From Litsea cubeba (lineage: Eukaryota; Streptophyta; Magnoliopsida; Laurales; Lauraceae), in NCBI GenBank assembly GCA_012931725.1, contig WHSA01000703.1:186001-250000 (forward strand): a stretch of 64,000 bases of DNA, given 5' to 3'. This document shows, in pieces, positions 13,379 to 26,335 of the stretch. The translations under genes were made by a program, and so were the position numbers. Within the stretch, counting starts at the first letter, position 1. Each line of letters opens with the position of its first letter. Under the pieces are notes generated by a model that saw only the letters and a list, made by a program, of their open reading frames with translations, made no database searches and was not told where the DNA came from.

Positions 13379-13724
13379 ATCATTCTTTCATGCCCAAAAA
13401 TAATTTGACAGTAACAATAAAAATGATGTCAGTAAACCTATAGATATTTCAACCAATATATAATTTCTTAAATCAAGAAAATATAGATAAATAGAATATA
13501 ATCTTTTATTCTCATCTCTTCCAGATTGGGTTCGGCACCATAATACTCAATTTGTGAGTCTCTTCCTTTCAATAAAATGGAATCCCTTTTATCAAATACC
13601 AAAAACTTCTTTCATTTAGGTATTTGGTTTGATTTCCGAGAACACAAAAGCCCCAAAATCTCAGAATATGTAAACAAAACTTGAAGCAATCATTTGGCTA
13701 TACCCAAAGATGGCTTTGAAACCA
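13379..13724 (-). other. Leader and degenerate primer-binding site of old Copia O
   Basis: O resumes here after Copia B. At 13713-13724 the plus strand reads GCTTTGAAACCA, two changes from GCTCTGATACCA. It sits two bases from a TGTTAG start at 13727, as expected for a mutated primer-binding site beside an LTR. The remaining sequence is non-coding. Confidence 0.6.
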
Positions 13725-13726
13725 TA

Positions 13727-13795
13727 TGTTAGCTTAAGATCCCTCAATCCACAAGAGGATCTCATTGGGGTCTAATCCAAATGACACGATGAAGT
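13727..13795 (-). mobile_element. 5' LTR of old Copia O, first fragment
   Basis: This begins TGTTAGC at 13727 and is interrupted at the GAAGT target site by Copia C. It continues at 56505-56866. The two parts add up to about 431 bp. Confidence 0.6.
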
Positions 13796-15555
13796 TGAAA
13801 GTCCAAGATCGAATCGAGGAGGAGGAGGAGGAGGAGGAGGAGGAGGAGGAGGAGGGGGGGGGGGGTTGAATAGGGTGAGCTCTAAAAACCTAGACCAATT
13901 TTAATTCAATTATGCTTAGATGAAGGTTAATTATCTTATGAAGGAGAGTTGTCTCTAAGTTGAGCATACACAAGAAACTAACAACTACAAACTTCATTCA
14001 ATAATAGAATCAAACAAAATAGCATCATTCATCTAATGAAAGTAAGAGATCAATCACCATAACACACATATTTATAGTGGTTCGGCCAACATGCCTACAT
14101 CCACTCCCGGTAACCCTACCGGATTTTCACTAACTCAAATTAAGATATAGGATCACCTAAAGCCTTACAAATACATCACTATGCTCTTCAAGGCTAAGCA
14201 TAAACATTTACAACACAATACATGCTTTTCAAGGCTAAGCACCAACCTTTACAACAAGAGATTTCTCTCTTAAATAAAATGCCTATTAATGCATGGATAA
14301 GAGAACAATTAAGTGCAATTTAGTGCCTCTAAGTAGGCTGAATAGAAAATGAAAACTTAACTTCTAGAAGCATGCATATGAATGACAAAGTTTATGAATA
14401 ATGCATATACTAGAAATCACTCTATCTCTTTTTAGAAAGATGAAACTTTAAATGATGCAAAGATGATAATCATATGTATGAGAAAGAGCTGTTTGACAAA
14501 CACATGGTTTTCCAAAAAGATCAACTTGAATAGAAAAAGTACAATCTTAAGATTAACAAGTTAGATTTGAAAACAAAGGTTCATAACTCATGTGAATGAT
14601 AAACCATATGTTGATTTCATAAATCTAAGAGATTTCAAAGTTCAAAGCATTTTATGAAACACAACATCTCAAGAAGAAAGCCAACTATTTGATCATGCTT
14701 AAAAGAAAACAAAGATTTAGAAAATAAGCATGAAATAGAACTTGAGATTTTGAAAGCACACCCATTTGAAGATCAAAGGTTGAATCAATAGAATGGCTTC
14801 ATAATCCCTTCACAAATGCTCTTGAAAAGTTTCTCTCCCTTGGCCTCAAAAGTTCTCCAAAATTCATCAACTTTTTCCAAAGAGAAAGCCACTTTTTATA
14901 CAAAAAGGTTCCCCAACGGCTAGCTGTCGGTTAGTCGACAAAAAGGGTTCGGTTAACCGAACTCCCAACGGTCACTTTCCAACGGTCATAATTTTTAAAA
15001 ATTGGTTGACCAAAAAACACATGTTGGATCACTGAACATATTCGGTCGACCGACAAGTGACCGACACCTGACCGACAGAGCAAAAATATGAAAATACACA
15101 CTCTCTGGAATTGGAACCGAAGGTACTTCGGTCAGGTTTTGAACCTAGTTTGGTTAGCCGAACATCGACCGACAAGTTTACCGACATATAAATTGAAGCT
15201 ACTAGAAATGAAACCGACAAAAGCTTGGTTTTAGCTCGGTTCAAGGTCGGTTAGCCGACACCTGACCGACGGGCTGATAGACAGGCAATTCAGTTAGAAT
15301 GCTTGAAGATCTGAAGGATATTTTAGAGAAAACAATTTGAAAGCTTTGAAATGAAATATATAAAATATGAACTAAAAGCTTCAAGAACTTAAGTGACAAA
15401 AAGATTTTGAAAACCATGCATATCATATAAAAACAAAGATTATAAATGAGAAATATGCATGATGAACCTAAGATAAAGAACATGATAGAATGAGAGGTCA
15501 AGCTTATGAAAATGAATGCAACCTATCAAATTGCAATAAAATAAAAACTCTAACA
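13796..15555 (-). mobile_element. 3' LTR of Copia C
   Basis: A 1760-bp LTR from TGAAAGTCCAAG to ACTCTAACA (plus-strand reading). Near its U5 end lies a (GGA)n run followed by a G tract (13818-13866). A minus-strand TATA box (TATAAAAAG, about 14894-14903) marks the promoter. Upstream of it lies the RCCGAC cluster. This is the only complete copy, since the 5' LTR has lost about 1.2 kb including the promoter. Confidence 0.9.
14926..15270 (-). promoter_or_regulatory. Cluster of DRE/CRT cores (RCCGAC) upstream of the C LTR TATA box
   Basis: Plus-strand RCCGAC occurs at 15049, 15060, 15071, 15168, 15180, 15213, 15254 and 15265. The reverse form GTCGGT occurs at 14926 and 15247. That makes ten in 345 bp, where chance gives less than one. 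(A/G)CCGAC is the known core bound by plant CBF/DREB factors. The cluster sits about 25-370 bp upstream (minus sense) of the TATA box. Part of the density comes from short local duplications. Stress response is inferred. Confidence 0.55.
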
Positions 15556-15808
15556 ATCTCCCCCTTTGCAATTTGATGGCAACTCTCGAAGCTTGACTCT
15601 CTCTCAAACTTCACGAACCTGAACACCGACTTCTTTGGACATTTAAGGAGCTTTGGATGTTCAGGAGCATTTGGATATTTTGGAGCTTTGGATTTTCCTT
15701 GCGAGAGCAACAACGCTAGGTAGAACTTCTCCCCCTCAACTAGATAAACCTTGAATCTTCTCCCCCTCAATTTGGAGACCACTTGATATTTCTCTCCCCC
15801 TTTGACAT
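15556..15808 (-). other. Polypurine tract and 3' untranslated region of Copia C
   Basis: The minus strand reads GCAAAGGGGGAGATTG (15556-15572) directly before the 3' LTR, the standard SIRE-type polypurine tract. Three more copies of a GAGGGGGAGAA or AAAGGGGGAGA type lie at about 15727, 15759 and 15795, between the pol stop and the LTR. Multiple tract-like copies may be relics of duplicated 3' ends. Confidence 0.75.
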
Positions 15809-16119
15809 CTAATTGCAAAGGAGCCTGCCCATCAACGAGACAAACACAAAACCTCGTTGTAGCACCTGTTGATATGATAAATAAAATGAGGGTAACAGGT
15901 GATTAGCCAACAAAAATTTAGAATTCAGGGCATGGCCAATGCCCAATTGATGTCTCAATTTCATGAACCGATCATTTCCAAGGGGTTTAGTAAATAAGTC
16001 AGCCCATTGAAAATCTGTTGGAATAAAAATTAATTCAATAGTGCATTGATCAGCATGATCACGCAAAAAATGATAACGAATATCAATGTGTTTAGTCCGA
16101 GAATGCTGAACATGACTTT
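15809..16119 (-). pseudogene. C-terminal end of Copia C RNase H
   Basis: The minus frame reads SHVQHSRTKHIDIRYHF, then IELIFIPTDFQWADLFTKPL and LRHQLGIG, and stops at 15809. These are the final RNase H helices of Copia polyproteins (KHIDIRYHF; ADLFTKPL). The preceding residues (CDNSSAIIISK) lie at 34920 onward. Removing array D and one AAAGT target copy joins the halves in frame as IISK-SHVQ, which proves they were one gene. Confidence 0.88.
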
Positions 16120-19100
16120 TGTCACACCCCGAAACCGGGCCCTACAGTGATCCGACCTCGGGGTGCGAAATTTTGGGATAAATTTGAAACTTTTGTTATG
16201 TTTCCCAAGATCCGTGTGAATGAGGATAATCAAATTCCAACACGATCAGAGTATATTTTCGCGGAAGCTAAACATGGTGTTACGACTCGGAATCCGTGGC
16301 CATCGGGTTCCGTGTCGCACGCAACCAATATCATAAAGCTATCACATAAGCAGACTGGCACAAGTCATAATCCAAAGAACACTGAGCTGGTAGTAACAAA
16401 ACTATTATTTCCCACATGTTCGAATTTCAATTAACAAATGTCTTAATTACAAACCCAATGAAAAAGGCTAACAAAGCCATACAAATAAACCACTAAGTGA
16501 CATACTACCCCAAATGATTTTTTCGAGCTCCGGTGCCAAACTTGACATCTAGATGATATCAATGGGCAGCCTCTCACGTCAGACCGGTGGTCCCACCGCC
16601 TCCTCCGATCAAACACCTAAAAACAGAAAGAGAAGAAACTGGCACCAAACAAACAGGGTCAGACACGACGGTCTGGCAAGTAAATAAACAAGTAATATGA
16701 AACAAAAAGGACATTCATAAAACCTGATGAAATCATTGTAAAACCGATAAAAGAGTTCAAACAATAATAACAATAAATCACGATAAAACGATCGAAAGAC
16801 CGAACATCAATATCAAGGCAAGTAAATGAACAGACACTGAGCATAAGTGTCTTGAAAAGGTAACAGTCTACATAAAACATTTAATAGTTGGAAATACATT
16901 TCAAATCCCGAATAATAGCGATAATATGATAAATGATCGATATCATAAACATTAACCAATTTAAAGCATGAAGAGTATAAACAACAAGAACCATAAAACA
17001 AAGTAATACGCAGATAAAACATTGGCAACCACACATAGCTATATTCTCCTATTACCGAAGTAACAAGAGCAGACAGAAACGTAGCCACTGAACGTGGTAC
17101 CGGAAATAGGATCAGAACCGTAGCCATACAAATGGGACCGGCAGATCAAAATCAGAACCGTAGCCATACAAATGGGACCGGCAGATAGGAACCGTTGCCA
17201 TGGTCGGTACAGACAGAATCCAAGCTGCAGCTGGCGGACAAATTAAAGATCCCAAGCCGGGTGATCAACCCGATAAGGTGACCTAAGCCTAGTGGTGCCT
17301 TTAGTCTTCAAAACTCGAATCGATACAAATCAAACCATAATACTAATCCCTTTGGCTCAGGGGCTCACACTACAAAGCTCTGGCCCCGTCTTGCCTTGAG
17401 GTTTTATTTTCAAAATACTAATCTTATCAAAATAATAGTCTCATCGAAGAAATCCTGAATGTGATGAACCACTCCAATCTCCTTTCAAATCGATTCGGAG
17501 AAAACATACGAATATCCATGGTAAACCGCTCAAATACACATCAAAGTGATTTGTATAAAATCATACGATCAATCCTTTTGAACATGGAAAGCCACATGAT
17601 TTTACAGCAAATCACCGATGCTATTTAAATTAGTTTACCAAAGAATACAAATGCAAATACAAATACATTCTCTAACTTGAAATGGAATGGAATTGTGTAG
17701 AATGACTTAATGACTTACCAAGGGACCATCTCAATGCACATTTAACCTTTAAACATTGATTATTAAGAGAGTATGTTTGATGCCAATGAAAATCCACAAC
17801 ATTTAAATGATAAAGTGCGCATTGAGACTCGAACGATTCCCGGATAATTTCACATACGCACATTCTCTCATTGTTCCCATTCCTATTTCACAAATTTTCC
17901 AAGTATACAAGTAATCCCAAAACTCTTTAAAACAGGCCCATAGCTGGCCTTAAACCGAGTCCAAACTAATCTACTCATTTAACCCAAAACAGCCCTTTAA
18001 ACATGGCCCAAACGATCCTTAAAAACAGTTCAAAAACTAACCTTAACCCAGCCCACAAAACAAGTTTTAAAACAGTCCCAATACTAAACCTTGAATGGCC
18101 CACAAGACAATTTTCAAAACAGCCCAAAACTGAACCTTCAATGGCCCACAAAACAGGTTTTGAAACAGCCCAACATCAGGCCCTGAAATGGCCCAATGTC
18201 AGGTCTTGAAATGGCCCAAGAAATCAGGTCTTAAAACAACCCAAGCAGGCCTTGAAACAGGCCCAAACAGCCCACAAAGTTGACCCAGATCCGGGCCCTG
18301 AACAGACCTCCCAGGCTGGGCTGGGCTCGCTCGAGCGACCCAAGGTCCGCTCGAGCGGAGCCCAGACAGAGCCTGGGTCGCTCGAGCGAGGGCCAGGCAG
18401 AGCCTGGTCCGCTCGAGCGGCCCACTGGGTCGCTCGAGCGGACTGGGCTCTGTCCAGTCCGGCTCGGCAGAGCATTTCTTCCCATTTTTTTTTTCCAATT
18501 TTTGATTCTTTTGATTCTTTTTCTTTCATGCAAATTTCCAAGATTTGTTGGACCCTTCCTTGACCTTCCAAACTCATCAAGTCACCATAAATTAACAATC
18601 AAATTAATCAAACACAACACTTTTAATCAAAGTTTTCTCCCTTTCTTTTGAACCCAAACACTTAACATGAAGAAAGCTAGTTCTCAAGATGACCAAAGTG
18701 AAGATAACTTCAAATTCATTATAAAACAATATCATAAGTGAAATCACATACAACATTTCTCCATTCAACCAAAAGAAATCTATGAAACATAAGAAGATTA
18801 GAACAAAGCATAAAACATCATGATGTGAAGCAAAGTAAATGAAATCATCATATTAATTGGAAATCCACTTGCCTTAGTCAAGAGAAGATGTAAATCACTC
18901 CAAGGTGGTGCTCTTAAAGTCCTAAGCTCCAAAATCACAAAACCCCCAAAATAGCTCAAAAAGAAGCCCTAGGAACCAACCATTTTCAAATCCCCATGAA
19001 AACTCTTTGCATATATAACAAAAACATTCTAAATGGCTTGGAAAACCAAGATTTGGAGAAAGAAATCGATTGCTCACCTTTTTGAAGTTCAAACAAAGAA

Positions 19101-19830
19101 GAAGAGCTTGGAAAGGTGGTCTCTCCTAGCTCAAATCTCTTGCAAATGGGTTCTTTGGAAAGCTTGGAGAGGGAGGAAGAAGAAGGTGAGATCAAATCTC
19201 CCTTTAGCATCCAAGAAGAGGGGTTTCCAAGAGGAGAGAGAAAGGGGATGGGAGAAGAACCCTAGATTCCCCTTTGTTGCAGGAAATGAAGAATGGGGAA
19301 GAAAAGAGCCCCATTGGCTTCTTATAAAGTGTAAATGGGTTGGGCCCCATGGGCCCCAACTTACAAGGGTCAAATCTATCATTTGCGGGTCTCAAATGAA
19401 AACGACGAAGAAGACAAAAATGCTCAGCGAAATTTCTACTTTCCAAAAAGTATATTTTCCCCAATTTCTGAAATTTTCGAAATTCATGGACAGATTTAAT
19501 GTGAAAAGTCAGTTTTTCCCTTTTTCTCGAAAAACGCATTTTTTGATCATCAAATCATACTGGTCAAAACATGAAAGTTGTTAAACTTCATAAAATGAGT
19601 CAAAATACACCAAAAATAGAATCTTTTTAGAAATCAAAAGTAATTTCTCATAAAAATACATATCATATGGACCGTGTCAAACCAAAGTCAACGGTCCTCA
19701 AAATCTCAAAGGCTATGGAAAAATCTAGTCGAACTCAAAAACAAAGTCAAACCAGCTCAAATCTTACTTATAAAGCTAAACCACGATTAAAAGCATACTA
19801 AACAGAGGGATTGGGGGTCGGGGTCTCACA
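16120..19830 (-). mobile_element. Array D LTR 1, full-length form
   Basis: At 3711 bp this is the only long LTR in the array. Compared with LTRs 2-4 it keeps an extra ~2.2 kb, roughly 16151-18340. A minus-strand TATA box lies at 19322-19329, about 503 bp from the LTR 5' end. The extra part contains a 40-bp-period duplication (17112-17146 and 17152-17186) and a segment matching solo LTR E (GCCAGACCGTCGTGTCTGA on the minus strand near 16659-16678). Short frames at 16659-19584 are not genes. Confidence 0.9.
18328..18445 (-). repeat. Five CGCTCGAGCG palindromes in D LTR 1
   Basis: The perfect 10-bp palindrome CGCTCGAGCG (or its core GCTCGAGC) occurs five times in about 115 bp. The flanks alternate between GGTC-CGCTCGAGCG-G and GGGT-CGCTCGAGCG-A. 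LTRs 2-4 keep four, one of them mutated to CGTTCGAGCG. The block is in the transcribed part of the LTR, about 1.4-1.5 kb from its 5' end. Confidence 0.85.
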
Positions 19831-22318
19831 TCCTCCCCCCGTTCGAACCCATTTGGTCCTCCAAATGGTCTAAACCACCTCAAAATCAAAAACCCAAAAG
19901 ACAAAAGAAAACACTGAAACTCTACGCTGAACCTCGGCAACTGAGAGACCCTCTGATCAAGCCTGACGTTGAGATGCACGGTCAACAACACTCTGATTCG
20001 GTTGAAGGCTTCTCATTATTCCACATATCCGCTTGAAAACATACTTCTCTGACTAAACTGGTGTCCAACAATTCTTCTAAGTGTCCTTGGTGTCATCTGT
20101 CGTTCCTGCACTGGATCATTTCCTTTACTTACCTCGTCAGTCATTGTCGGTCCAAGAAACTGCAAATTCTGCCTCTTTCTATCACTTTGGAATTCTGTGC
20201 CTTAAGTCCTACAAAGCTGTACACGGTACTCTTGACGCTTGCATGAAGGTGTGATCGTAGACATGTTTTCACTGAAAAAAATTGTCGTCCCAAAGATTCT
20301 GAAATTCCATGTGTTTGCTCTAACTATGTTTCTCGAATGCATCATCAGCTTCTGGCATCCAAGTATGTCGTCAATCCTTCTTTGTCCTGAAATCACAAAC
20401 TCTTAATTCTATAGGTCTCCTGTCTCTGACTTGGTCTGCTACAACCCAGATGTCATACTGCTATACATTGTTGAGCTGTTCTGTGTCGAAACTTCGCATG
20501 GCTCGCCTCTTCAGAATTCACTCTTCAAGCCTTCTACCCTTGACATGTAAAGCCGACCTTGCAAATCCAATCTGTGTTCACAACTCCATATTCCAATCTT
20601 TCTGTGCTGTACTCGGAATTCTTGCCTACATCTGATTCTATCTACTTGTTGTTCTTGATCTTCTGCTTGATACTGTGTTATCAACAAAAACATATCTGCC
20701 AATCTGATGTCAATCCCCGAAGAACTGAAACTTTCAATCCAAGTCTTGAATGATGTAGATTCTCTCGTAGATCCAACTTTATCTCCAACTGAATCAATAT
20801 ATCTCCTGACATCCATCAACCCTTCGATTCATACACCTCCAAACTCCAACCATAAACTAATACAACTCATCCCATTCAATGCAAAACAAATCTTAAATTC
20901 TTATTTTTTTTAGAACATAATGACTAAAAAGTCACTTAGTTGAATTTCATCATTTTAGAACATGGTAGAAACCGAACCTCCAAGTTGTTAAATAAAGCTT
21001 AATAAATAAAGGTTATCAAAGTTTGAACATGAAACAACATTATTCGTTTCGAAATTCATATTTTCATAACCCAACAATCATTGAAATACTCAACAATCTC
21101 AAATTAGGATTTCAAAAATAAATCAAATTCATGTAGTATGACCATACATTAAATTTTATTGAAATCCATTTCCAATCAAACATATACAAAATTTTGAAAT
21201 CGTCAAGGTTTTGAAATGTAGATGTCAACATTTAAGAGAATTACAACAAGAGCAAAATTTCAAGATCATTGTGTAACAATGTCTTAAGAAGATTATATAA
21301 AAATTCGAAACACAAATCCTTATGAAAACAAAATCATGCGACTCATGAAAAGAGTATAATAACATAGTTTATTTCAAAATAAGCCTTAAAGAAGAAACGT
21401 AAATTCATTGTTTAAACACTACACGGATAAATCATAGACATTAAGGAAAACATAACAAAGATGAAAACATCACGAAAATCATTCTCACCAAGAAAAGAGA
21501 CATCACCAAAACTGAGGTATACTCTTGCATCTGTATGTTGTCCAATCCAATGCCCTGTAAGTCGGTAAAATCCACAAGGTTTCTTCTGCTGCTAAAAATT
21601 ATCTTGACTACAACTAACCGTCCACTAGGTATTACCGCTGAACCAACTACACTGGCTAAGCTACAAGTTATAGAAATTCTCAACCAAAATTATGGCAAGG
21701 CTCATTGAATCCGGGAAATCCCTGAGTTTCTTGTACTAACTTCTAGTCTTACTAACTAAGATTCACCTCTCCCTTCATAAAATCAATAATTGATACGCCT
21801 CTTGCAGTCCTTCATCTTGGAAAGATGGTCTGAGTTCACCCAAAATCTACATTCACTTACCTTGGTACGTTGCATGATGATCCTCGATTAGCTGAAAGGG
21901 GATCTTCGAATACTGCTCAAGTCCAACTCTGGCGGGCAAACGCGCATGTTTTCTCTCATTAACCACAATGAAGATGCCGAAGGCTGAAAGTCTGCTGATG
22001 TTCTCCGAAAACAACATACTAAGTTCACAGGGTTCTCAGTCTCCGACACAAGAAAAGATAAAAGACACGGAACAAGAGCATGGAGACTTTAAATTCTCCA
22101 CCACTAAGGAGGAAATTTGGTCATCCAAATCTCCTAACAACACGAACTAAAGGAAAAGACAAGCAAAGTCTACCGAACTGAAAGAAAAGCCGACTTAAAT
22201 CCAAAGAAACAAGGACACGAGAAAATAAATCGACACAATCTAACGAATCCTCACCACACGTCTTAATGTCTCTAGAGTATTTTATTTCCTAGAAACGAAC
22301 CAGCTCTGATACCAAACC
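19831..22318 (-). mobile_element. Array D internal region 1
   Basis: A 2488-bp non-coding internal region, with polypurine tract at 19831-19842 and primer-binding site at 22303-22314. A 102-codon minus frame (20511-20819, MMDVRRYIDSVGDK) recurs in all three internal regions. Other frames are equally well kept because the copies are nearly identical, so I do not call it a gene. Confidence 0.9.
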
Positions 22319-23848
22319 TGTCGTACCCCGAAACCGGGCCCTGCAGTGATCCGACCCAAGGTCCGCTCGAGCGGAGCCCAGACAGAGCCTGGGTCGCTCG
22401 AGCGAGGGCCAGGCAGAGCTTGGTCCGTTCGAGCGGCCCACTGGGTCGCTCGAGCGGACTGGGCTCTGTCCAGTCCGGCTCGGCAGAGCATTTCTTCCCA
22501 TTTTTTTTTCCAATTCTTGATTCTTTTGATTCTTTTTCTTTCATGCTAATTTCCAAGATTTGTTGGACCCTTCCTTGACCTTCCAAACTCATCAAGTCAC
22601 CATAAATTAACAATCAAATTAATCAAACACAACACTTTTAATCAAAGTTTTCTCCCTTTCTTTTGAACCCAAACACTTAACATGAAGAAAGCTAGTTCTC
22701 AAGATGACCAAAGTGAAGATAACTTCAAATTCATTATAAAACAATATCATAAGTGAAATCACATACAACATTTCTCCATTCAACCAAAAGAAATCTATGA
22801 AACATTAGAAGATTAGAACAAAGCATAAAACATCATGATGTGAAGCAAAGTAAATGAAATCATCATATTAATTGGAAATCCACTTGCCTTAGTCAAGAGA
22901 AGATGTAAATCACTCCAAGATGGTGCTCTTAAAGTCCCAAGCTCCAAAATCACAAAACCCCCCAAAATAGCTCAAAAAGAAGCCCTAGGAACCAACAATT
23001 TTCAAATCCCCATGAAAACTCTTTGCATATGTAACAAAAACATTCTAAATGGCTTGGAAAACCAAGATTTGGAGAAAGAAATCCATTGCTCACCTTTTTG
23101 AAGTTCAAACAAAGAAGAACTAGAGCTTGGAAAGGTGGTCTCTCCTAGCTCAAATCTCTTGCAAATGGGTTCTTTGGAAAGCTTGGAGAGGGAGGAAGAA
23201 GAAGGTGAGATCAAATCTCCCTTTAGCATCCAAGAAGAGGGGTTTCCAAGAGGAGAGAGAAAGGGGCTGGGAGAAGAACCCTAGACTCCCCTTTGTTGCA
23301 GGAAATGAAGAATGGGGAAGAAAAGAGCCCCATTGGCTTCTTATAAAGTGTAAATGGGCTGGGCCCCATGGGCCCCAACTTACAAGGGTCAAATCTATCA
23401 TTTGCGGGTCTCAAATGAAAACGTCGAAGAAGACAAAAATGATCAGCGAAATTTCTACTTTCCAAAAAGTATATTTTCCCCAATTTCTGAAATTTTCGAA
23501 ATTCATGGACAGATTTAATGTGAAAAGTCAGTTTTGCCCTTTTTCTCGAAAAAACGCATTTTCTGATCATCAAATCAAAATGGTCAAAACATGAAAGTTG
23601 TTAAACTTCATAAAATGAGTCAAAATACACCAAAATCAGAATTTTTAGAAATCAGAAGTAATTTCTCATAAAAATACCTATCATATGGACCGGGTCAAAC
23701 CAAAGTCAACGGTTCTCAAAATCTCAAAGGCTATGGAAAAATCTAGTCGAATTCAAAAACAAAGTCAAACCAGCTCAAATCTAACTTAAAAAGCTAAACC
23801 ACGATTAAAAGCATACTAAACAGAGGGATTGGGGGTCGGGGTCTCACA
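22319..23848 (-). mobile_element. Array D LTR 2, deleted form
   Basis: At 1530 bp it lacks about 2.2 kb relative to LTR 1. The junction is at 22350 (GTGATCCGAC then CCAAGG). CGAC stands at both deletion edges in LTR 1, so microhomology joining is likely. The first bases read TGTCGTACC where other copies read TGTCACACC. TATA box at about 23342. Confidence 0.9.
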
Positions 23849-26335
23849 TCCTCCCCCCGTTCGAACCCATTTGGTCCTCCAAATGGTCTAAACCACCTCA
23901 AAATTAAAAACCCAAAAGACAAAAGAAAACACTGAAACTCTACGCTGAACCTCGGCAACTGAGAGACCCTCTGATCAAGCCTGACGTTGAGATGCACGGT
24001 CAACAACACTCTGATTCGGTTGAAGGCTTCTCATTATTCCACATATCCGCTTGAAAACATACTTCTCTGACTAAACTGGTGTCCAACAATTCTTCTAAGC
24101 GTCCTTGGTGTCATCTGTCGTTCCTGCACTGGATCATTTCCTTTACTTACCTCGTCAGTCATTGTCGGTCCAAGAAACTGCAAATTCTGCCTCTTTCTAT
24201 CACTTTGGAATTCTGTGCCTTAAGTCCTACAAAGCTGTACACGATACTCTTGACGCTTGCATGAAGGTGTGATCGTAGACATGTTTTCACTGAAAAAAAT
24301 TGTCGTCCCAAAGATTCTGAAATTCCATGTGTTTGCTCTAACTATGTTTCTCAAATGCATCATCAGCTTCTGGCATCCAAGTATGTCGTCAATATTTCTT
24401 TGTCCTGAAATCACAAACTCTTAATTCTATAGGTCTCCTGTCTCTGACTTGGTCTGCTACAACCCAGATGTCATACTGCTATACATTGTTGAGCTGTTCT
24501 GTGTCGAAACTTCGCATGGCTCGCCTCTTCAGAATCCACTCTTCAAGCCTTCTACCCTTGACATGTAAAGCCGACCTTGCAAATCCAATCTGTGTTCACA
24601 ACTCCATATTCCAATCTTTCTGTGCTGTACTCGGAATTCTTGCCTACATCTGATTCTATCTACTTGTTGTTCTTGATCTTCTGCTTGATACTGTGTTATC
24701 AACAAAAACATGTCTGCCAATCTGATGTCAATCCCCGAAGAACTGAAACTTTCAATCCAAGTCTTGAATGATGTAGATTCTCTCGTAGATCCAACTTTAT
24801 CTCCAACTGAATCAATATATCTCCTGACATCCATCAACCCTTCGATTCATACACCTCCAAACTCCAACCATAAACTAATACAACTCATCGCATTCAATGC
24901 AAAACAAATCTTAAATTCTTATTTTTTTTAAAACATAATGACTAAAAAGTCACTTAGTTGAATTTCATCATTTTAGAACATGGTAGAAACCGAACCTCCA
25001 AGTTGTTAAATAAAGCTTAATAAATAAAGGTTATCAAAGTTTGAACATGAAACAACATTATTCGTTTCGAAATTCATATTTTCATAACCCAACAATCATT
25101 GAAATACTCAACAATCTCAAATTAGGATTTCAAAAATAAATCAAATTCATGTAGTATGACCATACATTAAATTTTATTGAAATCCATTTCCAATCAAACA
25201 TATACAAAATTTTGAAATCGTCAAGGTTTTGAAATGTAGATGTCAGCATTTAAGAGAATTACAACAAGAGCAAAATTTCAAGATCATTGTGTAACAATGT
25301 CTTAAGAAGATTATATAAAAATTCGAAACACAAATCCTTATGAAAACAAAATCACGCGACTCATGAAAAGAGTATAATAACATAGTTTATTTCAAAATAA
25401 GCCTTAAAGAAGAAACGTAAATTCATTGTTTAAACACTACACGGACAAATCATAGACATTAAGGAAACATAACAAAGATGAAAACATCACGAAAATCATT
25501 TTCACTAAGAAAAGAGACATCACCAAAACTGAGGTATACTCTTGCATCTGTATGTTGTCCAATCCAATGCCCTGTAAGTCGGTAAAATCCACAAGGTTTC
25601 TTCTGCTGCTAAAAATTACTTTGACTACAACTAACCGTCCACTTGGTATTACCGCTGAACCAACTACACTGGCTAAGCTACAAGTTATAGAAATTCTCAA
25701 CCAAAATTATGGCAAGGCTCATTGAATCCGGGAAATCCCTGAGTTTCTTGTACTAACTTCTAGTCTTACTAACTAAGATTCACCTCTCCCTTCATAAAAT
25801 CAATAACTGATACACCTCTTGCAGTCCTTCATCTTGGAAAGATGGTCTGAGTTCACCCAAAATCTACATTCACTTACCTTGGTACGTTGCATGATGATCC
25901 TCGATTAGCTGAAAGGGGATCTTCGAATACTGCTCAAGTCCAACTCTGGCGGGCAAACGCGCATGTTTTCTCTCATTAACCACAATGAAGATGCCGAAGG
26001 CTGAAAGTCTGCTGATGTTCTCCGAAAACAACATACTAAGTTCACAGGGTTCTCAGTCTCCGACACAAGAAAAGATAAAAGACACCGAACAAGAGCATGG
26101 AGACTTTAAATTCTCCACCACTAAGGAGGAAATTTGGTCATCCAAATCTCCTAACAACACGAACTAAAGGAAAAGACAAGCAAAGTCTACCGAACTGAAA
26201 GAAAAGCCGACTCAAATCCAAAGAAACAAGGACACGAGAAAATAAATCGACACAATCTAACGAATCCTCACCACACGTCTTAATGTCTCTAGAGTATTTT
26301 ATTTCCTATAAACGAACCAGCTCTGATACCAAACC
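23849..26335 (-). mobile_element. Array D internal region 2
   Basis: 2487 bp, nearly identical to internal regions 1 and 3. Primer-binding site at 26320-26331. No coding capacity for gag or pol. The recurring 102-codon frame is at 24529-24837. Confidence 0.9.

Noticed and set aside
18199..18651. Several overlapping open frames with repeated SLERP- and SARAT-like words on both strands
   Set aside because: They are translations of the CGCTCGAGCG palindrome cluster in a D LTR. The repeat keeps all frames open, and the same frames recur in LTRs 2-4.
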